Positions 18,953 to 28,500 of a stretch of DNA of 64,000 nucleotides are shown one piece after another. Under the pieces are notes generated by a model. The model made no database searches. It worked only from the letters and a program-made list of their open reading frames with translations, and had not been told where the DNA came from. The DNA is taken from NCBI GenBank assembly GCA_016202815.1, contig JACQNZ010000003.1, forward strand, positions 1-64,000, read 5' to 3'. A program made the translations under genes and the position numbers. Each line of letters opens with the position of its first letter. The first letter of the stretch is position 1. The stretch comes from Candidatus Aenigmatarchaeota archaeon (GTDB lineage Archaea > Aenigmatarchaeota > Aenigmatarchaeia > JACPZZ01).

Positions 18953-19750
18953 ATGCTTCAGGACGGCCGCATTATTGCGATAGGCGACTTGGCAAAAGAC
19001 GCCCCGGAAAGCGTCGTTACCGGTTATCGTGCAAGCCCAACAAGAGGCAGTCACCCGCGCTGGGACCATTATGCATTTTTTGCAGACCGGAAAAAAATGG
19101 AGTTCCGCCTTTACGGAACGTCGACAGGCGAACGCGTAACAGAGGCGGCCGCACCCAACAAGGTTCCGGCTGCGTGGATGCGTTCGCACGACTATGAAAT
19201 TGGAAAAACCGGATTTGATCCGGGCGCGCTGATTTCTTCCGACGGCGTTGTTTTCGTAAACGAACGGTTGGCCGGCGAACTGGAAGCGTGGGAAACCGTG
19301 AATCGTGTGAAGGCAATAGTTCCAAAGCTGTACGGAAAATTTTTAAAGCGACAATCCAACGGATGGTTTTACGCTGTGACGGATTTGACAGATCCGTCAT
19401 CGGGAAAAGTTGCCAGGTTCCGCACAGAACTGCCGGCAGGCGCAAACCAGATAGATTATATTCATGCGTGGGGAGGCGCAACGTTTTTTGTCAGCAGCGG
19501 ATTGGACGCGGAAACCATCGCCGGCGGCGTAAACCAGCCTGTCAATGCGGTAGCGATGGGTTCCGGCGACACAGACCCTTCCGGGATTTTAAAATCAGCC
19601 AGGCTGTTTGTAACCAGAAGAGGACGGCTTGCCGTTGAATCTGGTTTGTACATGGATTTGCATGAAGAAGGCCGGTTGGGCGAGCTGTCTGGAATCGCCC
19701 GCGGAATGCACCGGACATTAACGGCCCAATTGGAAGAACTTTACGGTTGA
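18953..19750 (+). CDS. Hypothetical protein; possibly two copies of the domain found in the next gene
   Basis: 265-aa ORF; internal similarity by eye. Confidence 0.5.
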   Translation: MLQDGRIIAIGDLAKDAPESVVTGYRASPTRGSHPRWDHYAFFADRKKMEFRLYGTSTGERVTEAAAPNKVPAAWMRSHDYEIGKTGFDPGALISSDGVVFVNERLAGELEAWETVNRVKAIVPKLYGKFLKRQSNGWFYAVTDLTDPSSGKVARFRTELPAGANQIDYIHAWGGATFFVSSGLDAETIAGGVNQPVNAVAMGSGDTDPSGILKSARLFVTRRGRLAVESGLYMDLHEEGRLGELSGIARGMHRTLTAQLEELYG

Positions 19751-19787
19751 ATGCACCTTTAAATTCCTTTCTCCCATACGAATTAGA

Positions 19788-20222
19788 ATGGCAGTAAAAA
19801 GTTACATGATGGCAGTCACAAGTTTTGACCGCATGGCCTTGCAGGGCAGCCGGACGATGATAGGTTTTCCAGTGAATTATCCAGCCGGGTCGGAACCTGT
19901 GGCATTTCAATTCTACGGCCCGAACGGAAACGGCCCAAGAACATTCGTGCCGTACGGCATAGCAATGGGCAGGGAATTTGTTTCGTCACCCATGTCGCCG
20001 TCATCCTGCAGGCATGTGCCCGTCAGCAAGGATCGGCTCACAAGAACAGGCACAATAGACAAAGCCTTGGCATTGGTGGATCCGAACGGGACGTTTTACG
20101 TGGAAGAAAGCCTGCTGAACGGGAAAAACAGGGAACCGTTGCAACAGCTTGACGGCATGGCAGTAGAATTGTTTCAGGACGCCAACGAACTGATGTTAAG
20201 AATGGCGGGAATACACAAATAA
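19788..20222 (+). CDS. Hypothetical protein; possible single-domain paralog of preceding gene
   Basis: 144-aa ORF; pattern resembles halves of the 18953-19750 product. Confidence 0.5.
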   Translation: MAVKSYMMAVTSFDRMALQGSRTMIGFPVNYPAGSEPVAFQFYGPNGNGPRTFVPYGIAMGREFVSSPMSPSSCRHVPVSKDRLTRTGTIDKALALVDPNGTFYVEESLLNGKNREPLQQLDGMAVELFQDANELMLRMAGIHK

Positions 20223-20224
20223 TT

Positions 20225-20689
20225 TTATCCGATATAACTGCTCTGTCCTTCTATTTCATTGTCTTTGTCGCCGGCTTTCCCGGAATTTTTCTTCGGCGCA
20301 ACGATCGGTATCTGTAAGGGAGGCGGCAACTGCATGTCGTCCGAAAGTTCCAGGGCCTTTAGCAAGCCTTTCCTGAAAATCATGTTGTAAACTTCAACCA
20401 TAACGTCCTGCGGCAGCGATTTGCTCTTGGCCCAGGTCTTTGCGCCGACGCGTTCGCCCTCTTCGAGGTAAAGTATCTCGCCGGCGATCTTGATGCTCGC
20501 TATGTCAGGCTTGTAATCGACATTAAAGTTGAAATTGATTGCCAGCGCTTTTCCGTTGTTGCCGATGGCCGGCAAATCCTTTTCCTCGACAGACACTATC
20601 GACGGGACCGATTCGACTTTGAAGCCTGCGCTTGGGTTGTTTTTTCGCAAAGCCTCGATCTTGGTTATCTGCATACCTATTACGGGCAT
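20225..20689 (-). CDS. Conserved-looking archaeal hypothetical protein
   Basis: MPVIGMQITKIEALRKN...; ATG at 20689 preferred. Confidence 0.6.
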   Translation of the reverse strand: MPVIGMQITKIEALRKNNPSAGFKVESVPSIVSVEEKDLPAIGNNGKALAINFNFNVDYKPDIASIKIAGEILYLEEGERVGAKTWAKSKSLPQDVMVEVYNMIFRKGLLKALELSDDMQLPPPLQIPIVAPKKNSGKAGDKDNEIEGQSSYIG

Positions 20690-20781
20690 ATCATCACGAA
20701 AAACATTGTGCGGTGGAGGATTTAAGCTTTCGGCCTTACAACCAGACCCGTGTGCTGTTGGCATGCACACGGGCCAGCTTG

Positions 20782-21822
20782 TTACGCGCACACTACCGAC
20801 GTTTCGGCCACGCCTGACGGCGTGCCTATCCTGACCGAATGCCTTCCGGAAACGCTTGGCTGGTCGATCGCAAGCACAGAGCTGCCTGGTTGTATGCTTA
20901 GCCCGCCGGTAGCTTTGTTGTAGACGCGCAAATCGTCAATGTAACCTTTCATCCAATAATTGCCGCCGGCGGGAGCGCTCGAATAAGTTCCAACCCTTTT
21001 TGCGTTTTGCAGGCTGGTTGCGTCGGATTTGGGTGCCACAGAAGACGGCGTAAATGAATTTGTGATCTTCTGGCCGTCGTAATAGATTGACAGCTGGTTG
21101 CCGGACCTGGAGAAAACAAAATTATGCCACCCGCCTATCGGCGATGGGACTGGAGCGTTGTACTCGGTAACTTCGGCCGCGTTATACTGCAGAAAATGAT
21201 GTATCTCGCTTACGCCGGCGTTGTTGTCTATGATCATGCCGAGTGCATTTTGAGTTGTCGACCCGTCCCCGCGGAAGTCCAGGAAATACGTGCGGCCCGA
21301 CGGGTTGTGCGCTTCCATGTAAACCCAGGCGTTGACCGTGAAATCTCCCAGTGTTGTCGGCGAAGTAAACACCGGCAGTCGAACGTAATCATTTGTGCCG
21401 TCGAACTTTAGTGAATTGACAGCTCCCGCGTTCCACGACGGGCAGTCCGGACACGCCGGCCTTAGGTCGCCATTATTCCCGTTCGAAGAGCTGTCAATAG
21501 CTACAGCGCCCGACGACGAGTCGAACTTCCACCAGCCGACGATTCCAGAAGCCATATCCCCGAAAAAAGGCGTGTTCAACACGTCAACGCCGTCAACCTG
21601 CGCAACAATGATATCGTTGGCGGTTATCGCAGAGTCGCCGTTGTTCAACGCGTAAACTTTTATGTTGCCGTTTGAGCAATACGCCCCGCCCGGCGGGATT
21701 GAAATCACCTTGCTCGTCTGGGCGGACATGACCCCGCTAAACCACGCGTAAGAAATTCCAACCAGGCCGGTCGTAACCAGCAAAAGCATGACCAGCGCAA
21801 TAACCGGCGTGACGGCTTTCAT
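20782..21822 (-). CDS. Archaeal pilin-like secreted protein with LamG/concanavalin-like domain
   Basis: MKAVTPVIALVMLLLVTTGLVGISYAWF prepilin-like N-terminus; LamG-like VGWWKFDSSSGAVAIDSSSNGNNG...GYIDDLRVYNKA. Confidence 0.8.
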   Translation of the reverse strand: MKAVTPVIALVMLLLVTTGLVGISYAWFSGVMSAQTSKVISIPPGGAYCSNGNIKVYALNNGDSAITANDIIVAQVDGVDVLNTPFFGDMASGIVGWWKFDSSSGAVAIDSSSNGNNGDLRPACPDCPSWNAGAVNSLKFDGTNDYVRLPVFTSPTTLGDFTVNAWVYMEAHNPSGRTYFLDFRGDGSTTQNALGMIIDNNAGVSEIHHFLQYNAAEVTEYNAPVPSPIGGWHNFVFSRSGNQLSIYYDGQKITNSFTPSSVAPKSDATSLQNAKRVGTYSSAPAGGNYWMKGYIDDLRVYNKATGGLSIQPGSSVLAIDQPSVSGRHSVRIGTPSGVAETSVVCA

Positions 21823-21931
21823 GAACCAATTTGTAGTCCGTTCGCCTTAAATATTGCATTGCCGTTTACAATAAACAGGTAATAAGAACAGGCGCCGTCC
21901 CGGCGGACGGCTTATTTTATATTCATCCGAT

Positions 21932-21964
21932 TCAACAGCAGCCGCCCTTTTTCTTTCCAAACAC
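21932..21964 (-). CDS. Candidate Cys-terminal micropeptide VFGKKKGGCC (GTG start)
   Basis: 10-codon ORF with SD-like GGAGGTG before the GTG start; below ORF-track threshold. Confidence 0.4.
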   Translation of the reverse strand: MFGKKKGGCC

Positions 21965-22015
21965 GCGAGCACCTCCGCAATATATATCAAAATTTAGATG
22001 TATATGTTACGCCGG

Positions 22016-22096
22016 TCAGCAACCGCAGCCGCATCCGCAGCAGCCGGATTTCTTTTCCGGTATTTTCTTCACAGTTTTTGTTTTCTTCGCAGCCAT
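22016..22096 (-). CDS. Candidate Cys-rich micropeptide MAAKKTKTVKKIPEKKSGCCGCGCGC
   Basis: 26-codon ATG ORF with upstream GGTGGT; Lys-rich N-terminus and C-terminal alternating Cys/Gly. Confidence 0.5.
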   Translation of the reverse strand: MAAKKTKTVKKIPEKKSGCCGCGCGC

Positions 22097-22166
22097 GGTA
22101 CCACCGAAGTTAATTTTGTGTGCGCGACTTAATAAATCTTTCTTGTTTAGAATGACAATACAGCTA

Positions 22167-22859
22167 TTATCTGTCGTGCTCTAGTGTTTTTATGTTGTCA
22201 AAAAACACAAACATCTCCTTTTCATGCCCGCCGTCTTTTGTACGTATTACGAAATAATTTTCAGTAGCCTTAATTATTCTTCCTTCGAGTGATCCATAGT
22301 ATTTATCTGTTATACGCACCTCGGGAAAAACAGCACCAGTTACGCCAAAAAGTCTGGCCAAGGGCGTCAATGAAAGCATGTATGAAGTCAAAATCAGGGG
22401 CGATAATAAAATCAAGGGATAATTTTCCGAATCATTTAAAATTGTGTCGAACAACGCGTAAGCAACGAAGGCAGGTATACACGCCAGTGCAAATATTCCT
22501 AATATAGGAAAAAGTTTGTCCGAATGCTTGGTTCTGGCGACGTTTTCAAACAACCCACTTTCTAGCTGGCGATACAAAAAAGGCACAACTAGGTTTATTA
22601 TCAAAGATATAGTGAACAACGGCCGTATACTTGTGGTGCTGGGTTGTAATAGAAAAACAGAGGCGATAGGTAATATAACAAAGATTAATAAAAAATGCAC
22701 CCCCTTAATCTGCCGACCAGAGGAGTCTTCGTCCACGGGATTGGGATCGCCTGCAACCTTACCGAAGTAATAAATCAAACCGGCAACTAAGGCGATAAAT
22801 GATACAGAATGCGCCTGTAGGGCCGGCGCCAACTGATCTATGGCAGGAAGCGGTATCAT
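22167..22859 (-). CDS. Multi-TM membrane protein of unknown function
   Basis: About 5 hydrophobic segments and soluble C-terminal tail. Confidence 0.6.
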   Translation of the reverse strand: MIPLPAIDQLAPALQAHSVSFIALVAGLIYYFGKVAGDPNPVDEDSSGRQIKGVHFLLIFVILPIASVFLLQPSTTSIRPLFTISLIINLVVPFLYRQLESGLFENVARTKHSDKLFPILGIFALACIPAFVAYALFDTILNDSENYPLILLSPLILTSYMLSLTPLARLFGVTGAVFPEVRITDKYYGSLEGRIIKATENYFVIRTKDGGHEKEMFVFFDNIKTLEHDR

Positions 22860-22892
22860 TAGTTACAACAAACTAGTTGGAGTGTTGAAAAT

Positions 22893-23579
22893 TTAAACTA
22901 TCCTCGTCCCCTTGAACGAATCGCCGATTACAGCCTTCTCCATGTTTTTCACGTCTGCGCCGTTAACGATAACAGTCGAGAATTTTGCGCGGTGAATTAC
23001 CATTGAAGCGACGATATCTATCACGGAATATTCTTTGGCGCGTATTTTTGTTTTGGAGACTATATTGATGAGTTCATCCTTCGGCAGTTTTTCGTATTTA
23101 ACAGCGTCGGGGTTTTTGCGCGGGTCATCAGAATACACGTAATCAACATCTTTTGCTATTACAAGTTTTTCAGCGTTCAGATATTCAGCCACCTCTGCCG
23201 CAACTGCGTCCGTTGACTGGCCGGGCACAAGCCCGCCCAGCACAATCATTTTGCCTGTCGACTCTGCGGCTGTAAGTTCCTCGAAGCTTTTACACGGCTC
23301 TCTGTATGCAGAACTTCCAAGCGCTGCGGCGAATAATCTTGCATTCAGCCTTGACGTGTCTATGCCTATCAGGTCAAAATAAGACTCATTGGAACCCATT
23401 TCTCGCGCGGCTTCGACGTACATCCGGTTCACAGCCCCGCCGCCTATGATTATGATAAAATGATATTTGTCGGAAAGCTTTTTGAGAGAGTCGGCTATCT
23501 CCTTGATATATCTGGTGTTCGGCCCCTTGTCGAACAGAAAAGACCCGCCCAATTTTATTACTATTTTTTTCTTGTCCAT
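22893..23579 (-). CDS. pyrH: UMP kinase (amino acid kinase family)
   Basis: KIVIKLGGSFLFDKG; GGGAVNRMYVEAA; VIAKDVDYVYSDDPRKNPDAVKYEKL. Confidence 0.9.
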   Translation of the reverse strand: MDKKKIVIKLGGSFLFDKGPNTRYIKEIADSLKKLSDKYHFIIIIGGGAVNRMYVEAAREMGSNESYFDLIGIDTSRLNARLFAAALGSSAYREPCKSFEELTAAESTGKMIVLGGLVPGQSTDAVAAEVAEYLNAEKLVIAKDVDYVYSDDPRKNPDAVKYEKLPKDELINIVSKTKIRAKEYSVIDIVASMVIHRAKFSTVIVNGADVKNMEKAVIGDSFKGTRIV

Positions 23580-23636
23580 TCAGACCAACTTTTATAGTGG
23601 TTTTGGATTAATAAATCGAGCGGTCGCCAGCAGTAA

Positions 23637-23673
23637 ATAGACACGCGCCATGCAAAACAGGCGCGTGTCAGTT
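23637..23673. repeat. Palindromic hairpin element (GACACGCGCC...GGCGCGTGTC)
   Basis: Perfect 10-bp stem 23640-23649/23660-23669 with tag...cagtt flanks. Confidence 0.8.
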
Positions 23674-23680
23674 ACATCCG

Positions 23681-23719
23681 ACTGAAGCATACCGTATTCT
23701 GTATCGGTATGCTTCTAGC
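23681..23719. repeat. Palindromic hairpin element (GAAGCATACCG...CGGTATGCTTC)
   Basis: Perfect 11-bp stem 23684-23694/23705-23715. Confidence 0.88.
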
Positions 23720-23723
23720 TGAT

Positions 23724-23826
23724 TAGCCCCGGGCGGATTCGAACCGCCGTCTGGAACTCCAGAGGCTCCCGTGCTTTGTCGTGTAACCTTTGTAGAATCA
23801 CACTTTGGCCGCTGCACTACGGGGCT
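23724..23826 (-). tRNA. tRNA-Gln(CTG) with an apparent intron in the D-loop
   Basis: Cloverleaf: AGCCCCG/CGGGGCT acceptor; D-stem GTGC/GCAC separated by 39 nt; anticodon arm GGAGC-CTCTGGA-GTTCC; T-arm GGCGG-TTCGAAT-CCGCC; extra hairpin GTGTGAT...GTTACAC in D-loop. Confidence 0.88.
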
Positions 23827-24010
23827 GTCCGAACAAATCTTTTTTCATTCTTTGGGTTATTAAAACCTATTTTGTCAAAAAGTTCTTATATAGTCTTTCC
23901 TTGTCAAAAACAGTTTCTATGGCAGCCTTGCTGTCATAGAGGTTTAAAGCGGTTTCGGCTTTTAAATGATATTTAAGAACAAAAAGGCTTCACTGCGTAG
24001 TGAACGGCTC

Positions 24011-25507
24011 TTATTTAGGCCGTGCGGCAGCCTGCCACGGCTGCTTTTTCCCGTAGTTCTGGTGGTAATACCACACCAGCCCCGCAAGTATCAGCACGAC
24101 AGCCAGCACAAACGTCATGTTGACCTTTTCTGTTGCCGACAGCGTTGTTGTAGTTGCATTGCCAGGCAGCGTCGTGGTCGGAGGAACGTAAACCTGCGTG
24201 GATTCAGCCAGCATTATTGGCGCGGCGTATTCGCCTATCGTTGTGAACACCCTTTCATTTACGCTGTAAGTTATTTTCTTTTCCTCATTTGGAGTAACCG
24301 TGCTGTAAGTGAATGTGTATTCCGGGTCGTCTTTTGTCACGTTAACGACCGCGCCCGGCGCGGTTACGGTTATCTTCGACGACCTGTCAGCGAACGATTT
24401 AGGGACAACGTCCTTGATTATGAAATTGTTCACCTGCTCGGTGCCGTTGTATTTTATTTTCACCTCAACCGTGGATTTCTGGTTTGTCGTGTCAACATCA
24501 ATGGTCCTGTTCGCGGCAACGTTTTTCTGGATTTTTTCCGTTGTTGCAGCAACAATGGCTTTTATTTCAGCGGACAATTCTTTTCCGAGCGCTATGCGCA
24601 GGCCTGTCTGCAGCTCTTCATTTGAATCTATTAGCGATTTTATCTCCTCGTTCTTCCTTTGCACAAGCTCGCGCACAATGTTCTGTATCTCGTGCCCGGG
24701 CGGCCCGCGGACAGTTGTAGTCGTGGTCGTTGTTGTTGTCGTCGTTCCGCCGCCGCCTCCGGCGCCTCCGGACGTGGTCGTCGTCGCTGACGACGCCGTC
24801 GTTGTCGTGCCTTTTGTAAGCGTCCACACCTTCGATTCTGTCGTATCTCCTAGTCTAATGATCGCGTGGCCTGTGCCTGTGAATGAACCGATGGTTATGT
24901 TCCACGTCACGGATTTAGTCTCGCCTGCGGTAAGCGTTATTGCCTGCACAGCAGCGGAACTGCCCAGCGACGTGTTAACAACGAACGTGTTGGATTTGTT
25001 CTGGTACAGCGTTACATTCCTCGTTTGCGATGAACCCAGCGAGTTTTGTATGTTCACGGACATTCCTGTGTTGTTCCCTTCGTAGACCGTTCCCAACGGA
25101 TCTTCTACAATTTCCATGGTAAGGCTCGACGGGTTTACGTATTCTATCGTCGCGCTTCCCGAACTCGAACTCGCGCCATTTGAATCAACAACGGTAACGG
25201 AAAACGTGTACGTGTTTGCCGTCGATGACGATATCGTGAATGTTTTTGTGGCTCCGGACGTGCTTACGGTAAACGGCGTGTCAACGCTGCCGGCTGTCAG
25301 GCCCGAGGGGGACGATGAAACGGAAAATGAATTTATTGTCGAACTCCCGGAATCCGTCGACATGGTGACGCTGACCGTTCTCGTTGTCCCTGTGTCAACT
25401 GTAGTCGTATCGTAAACAGGATCGTTGACAGTAACTGCGGCCAACGCACTTGAAACCATCATTATAGTGGAAAACGCCCAGAATGCTGCAATCTTGAATA
25501 ATCTCAT
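24011..25507 (-). CDS. Secreted, membrane-anchored protein with Thr/Gly-rich linker
   Basis: Signal peptide, Ig-like repeats, TTTTASSATTTTSGGAGGGGGTTTTTTTTTTTV linker, C-terminal TM MTFVLAVVLILAGLVWYY. Confidence 0.75.
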   Translation of the reverse strand: MRLFKIAAFWAFSTIMMVSSALAAVTVNDPVYDTTTVDTGTTRTVSVTMSTDSGSSTINSFSVSSSPSGLTAGSVDTPFTVSTSGATKTFTISSSTANTYTFSVTVVDSNGASSSSGSATIEYVNPSSLTMEIVEDPLGTVYEGNNTGMSVNIQNSLGSSQTRNVTLYQNKSNTFVVNTSLGSSAAVQAITLTAGETKSVTWNITIGSFTGTGHAIIRLGDTTESKVWTLTKGTTTTASSATTTTSGGAGGGGGTTTTTTTTTTTVRGPPGHEIQNIVRELVQRKNEEIKSLIDSNEELQTGLRIALGKELSAEIKAIVAATTEKIQKNVAANRTIDVDTTNQKSTVEVKIKYNGTEQVNNFIIKDVVPKSFADRSSKITVTAPGAVVNVTKDDPEYTFTYSTVTPNEEKKITYSVNERVFTTIGEYAAPIMLAESTQVYVPPTTTLPGNATTTTLSATEKVNMTFVLAVVLILAGLVWYYHQNYGKKQPWQAAARPK

Positions 25508-25518
25508 TCAATCATCCT

Positions 25519-28500
25519 TCAGAATGTCTTCCTTCCGCCGCTCAAAAATTCCACAGGCCCGGCAAACATCTCTTCCTGCACGCCTGTGGAGGCGCCCGAT
25601 GTGTCAAGCTCGGTCGCAGTCCCGACAACCTCATTCCTTCCCGCAGACCACGACCCGCTCTGCGGCAGTATTTCCGTTAACAAACAGCCGTCGTAAATTG
25701 ACGCCGACGTTTCGTTTGGCAGGTTCACCGCGCCGCCGTGTGTGAGGTTGTAAACCGTTATGTTGGCTGTTTGCGACGATGACAACATTCCTTGCATCCA
25801 GTTGTTGTACTTCAGCGCGAAAGTGGCGTTCTTTGCCTGGTTAGAGAATGTCGAAGCGCACACCCTTATTCCATGCGGTTGCGTTGTCGACGACACTGTA
25901 GCCCACGGGATCGACGGCGACGACTCGTAAAAGTTCAGTATGACGTGCGTATTGTTCATGTACCAGTCAGTAAGTCCGAGCGTTATGAACGACCCGAAGC
26001 TCAGCGCCTTGTTCGCATCCGCAGCAGAAACGGACATTGTCGGATAGTTGAACGCAACGCCCGACAACCCTGCGCCGCAGCCCGACGATAATTCGTTCGT
26101 AGCCTGGCTCCTGGCTCCTGCGCTGGCCGCGCATTGCCCGCTGTTGGAAAATACAGGATCATCGTCCATGTACAATATTGTCAGGTTGCCGCGCGTATAG
26201 TTTGTTGCGCTTGCCGTTGTCAGGCCGTGCGTTGTTGCGTTGGTTACGACAAAGCGGAACATTGACAAGACACCATCCCTCACCAGCTGGTCTGAAGCGG
26301 TTTCAGTGAACGATCCGTTGAAGAAAAGGACAGGCGATGCGCTGTCCGGGAAGCCCGCAGAATCGTTCGCGCCTACTGTCGCGCCAAACGTCGTGATGTT
26401 TGCTTTCAATACTATCCTCCTGGTTGTGTTCGGGACAAGTTGCACAAACGTGCCTTGCGTGTTGAACGAGCGCACATTGAAGTTTATCGAATTCTTGAAC
26501 GTGGATTTTTCAGCAGGCGTCGAGTTGACTTTCCAGAACGCCATGAACCTTCCGCTCTTTGTGACGTTCAAAGGTATGAATACGAGCCCGTCTGCGTTTG
26601 TCGCATTCCCAATGAAGTCTGTCCAGTTGCCCGTGCCGTTCTGCGTGTTGGAAGGCGTGTTGTTGAAATCGTACGGGAATTGGGGCAGCTTGGATTTTAT
26701 TCCGAATCCTTCGGTGTTCATTTCCGCAACTTCTGTGATGTTGAACCAGTGGCTTGCCAGTCTTGTAGCCGTCGATGTCTGGCTGTCGCTCCCGCGGAAC
26801 GCAACCATGGGCAGCCAGATTTGTTCGCGTATCCTGTGGCTGCCGCCGAACGCGAAATTGCTGCTTACCGTTCCCTGCCCGCCCTGTCCGCTTGTTGATA
26901 ACGTTGTTACATTGACAAACCGCACGAACGGAGCGCCGTCTATTGTCCACAAATATGTTTTGTAGCCGGGCGCAGGCACTATGCCTGTTATATTCATTCT
27001 TATCACATTAGTTGCAACATCCCCGACTCCGGTCCTGTTCCCGAGGAACACGAACGAATGCGTGTCGTTTGCAACCACCATTACATTAAGTTTTGTGTAG
27101 TTTGTCGATGGTTGATTCCTGTCGTTTGTCGTGCCCAACGTAGGACCTGTGCATACGAGCGTAGAGAAGCCAACCTGAGGTTCGATTATCCCAAGATACG
27201 TGCTGTTTATGAAAGTCCAGTTGGCCAGCGACCAGCCGTCCGTTGTACCCGTTGCGGCGTGCTGTCCGGTTATCCAGTTCTGGTGGTAGAAGAACGCCGG
27301 CTGGCACCTGCCTGAAGGCGCAGACCATTGCTCAATCGGAGCCATCCCCACGGTAAGTCCTTTTACTGATAAGAAAATGAAGTCTTCACTGGTTTCCGGG
27401 GTTGCGCTGCCCCCGAAGGAGTTTGTAGCTGTGATAATCCCGCCATAGTCGCCGGCTTTCAAAGTCGCAGGCAAAGAGAAGTTGAACGACACGTTTTCTA
27501 TGTTGCTTAACAAATTATAAGCCGGTGTTCCGTTAATCCACTCAACCCTAGTGGCGTTGTATTTTTTGCCGCTCTCGAAATCCATAAGCTCAATGACTAT
27601 TCTGGTTATATTTATCGGATATGACAACGGCGGCAGATCCGCAAACAATCCGGTTCCGTTAATCCACCCGCCCGGTTGGTACGTCGCTGCCTGGTTGCTC
27701 GGGTTCATCCACCAGTCTGTCCACATGTCAAAAGCCGCGACTTTGAAGCCTGAATTGGAAGAAGTCCCGCACGAGCCCGAGTAGCCTTTCGTCGCTGTCG
27801 AAGCATTGTCGCATACTTTTATGCGAAGTTCGAAAAATCCGTTTGGCCACTTTGTCAATGGCTTGCCCGCAGACATGAAGTGCATCGGGTTGATGGTTAT
27901 TGTCCCGTTAGCCTGGCCAGTCGAATTCGATATGTTGACTATTATCGGGTTTATCGCTGTGAGGACAGTGGCGCCTGTCGACGGATTCATGTTTATCAAA
28001 GCAGCTACGCTCATGTTGCCGCCGACAATCATCCTTGAAGAGTTAGCCGTGTACGACGGGTTTTGGATAAGTATGGTTATGTTCGATGTGGGCGAGAACG
28101 AAAACCTCTGCTGGTTTAAACTGTTGTATGTGCTTGGCGTCATCGACATTGATTCGCAACTGAATCCTGCCGGCACCTGGTCGGTCTTGTCCTGGAACGA
28201 CACGTTGAACAGCATGAAATGGAAACCTGAATAGGTACAAGAACCGGAGAATGTGACATTGATCTTTGCCTGGCCTGTTGAATCCGTAAGGCCTTTCGTA
28301 ACAGTTAAGCATGACGACACATCAGAGCCCGTGAGCTCGTCCTGCGCAGACAGTATTGACAAAAATGAAACAGAGCTCGCGGGCATGAACGTCTTCGCAT
28401 CGAAAACCATTACGTTAAATTCAGTCGTTCCGGAACAGTCTATTGACATGCCGCCTCCCCTTCCGCCTTCGTGCCCTCCGCCGCCTTCACCCTCGCCGCC

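Noticed and set aside
24309-25085. Plus-strand ORF of 258 aa (VVVVVVV/PPPPPPA-rich)
   Set aside because: Antisense shadow of the Thr/Gly-rich surface protein; biased composition, no domain.
26240-26965. Plus-strand ORFs of 241 and 152 aa within the giant surface gene
   Set aside because: Antisense shadows of a long, coherent secreted protein ORF.
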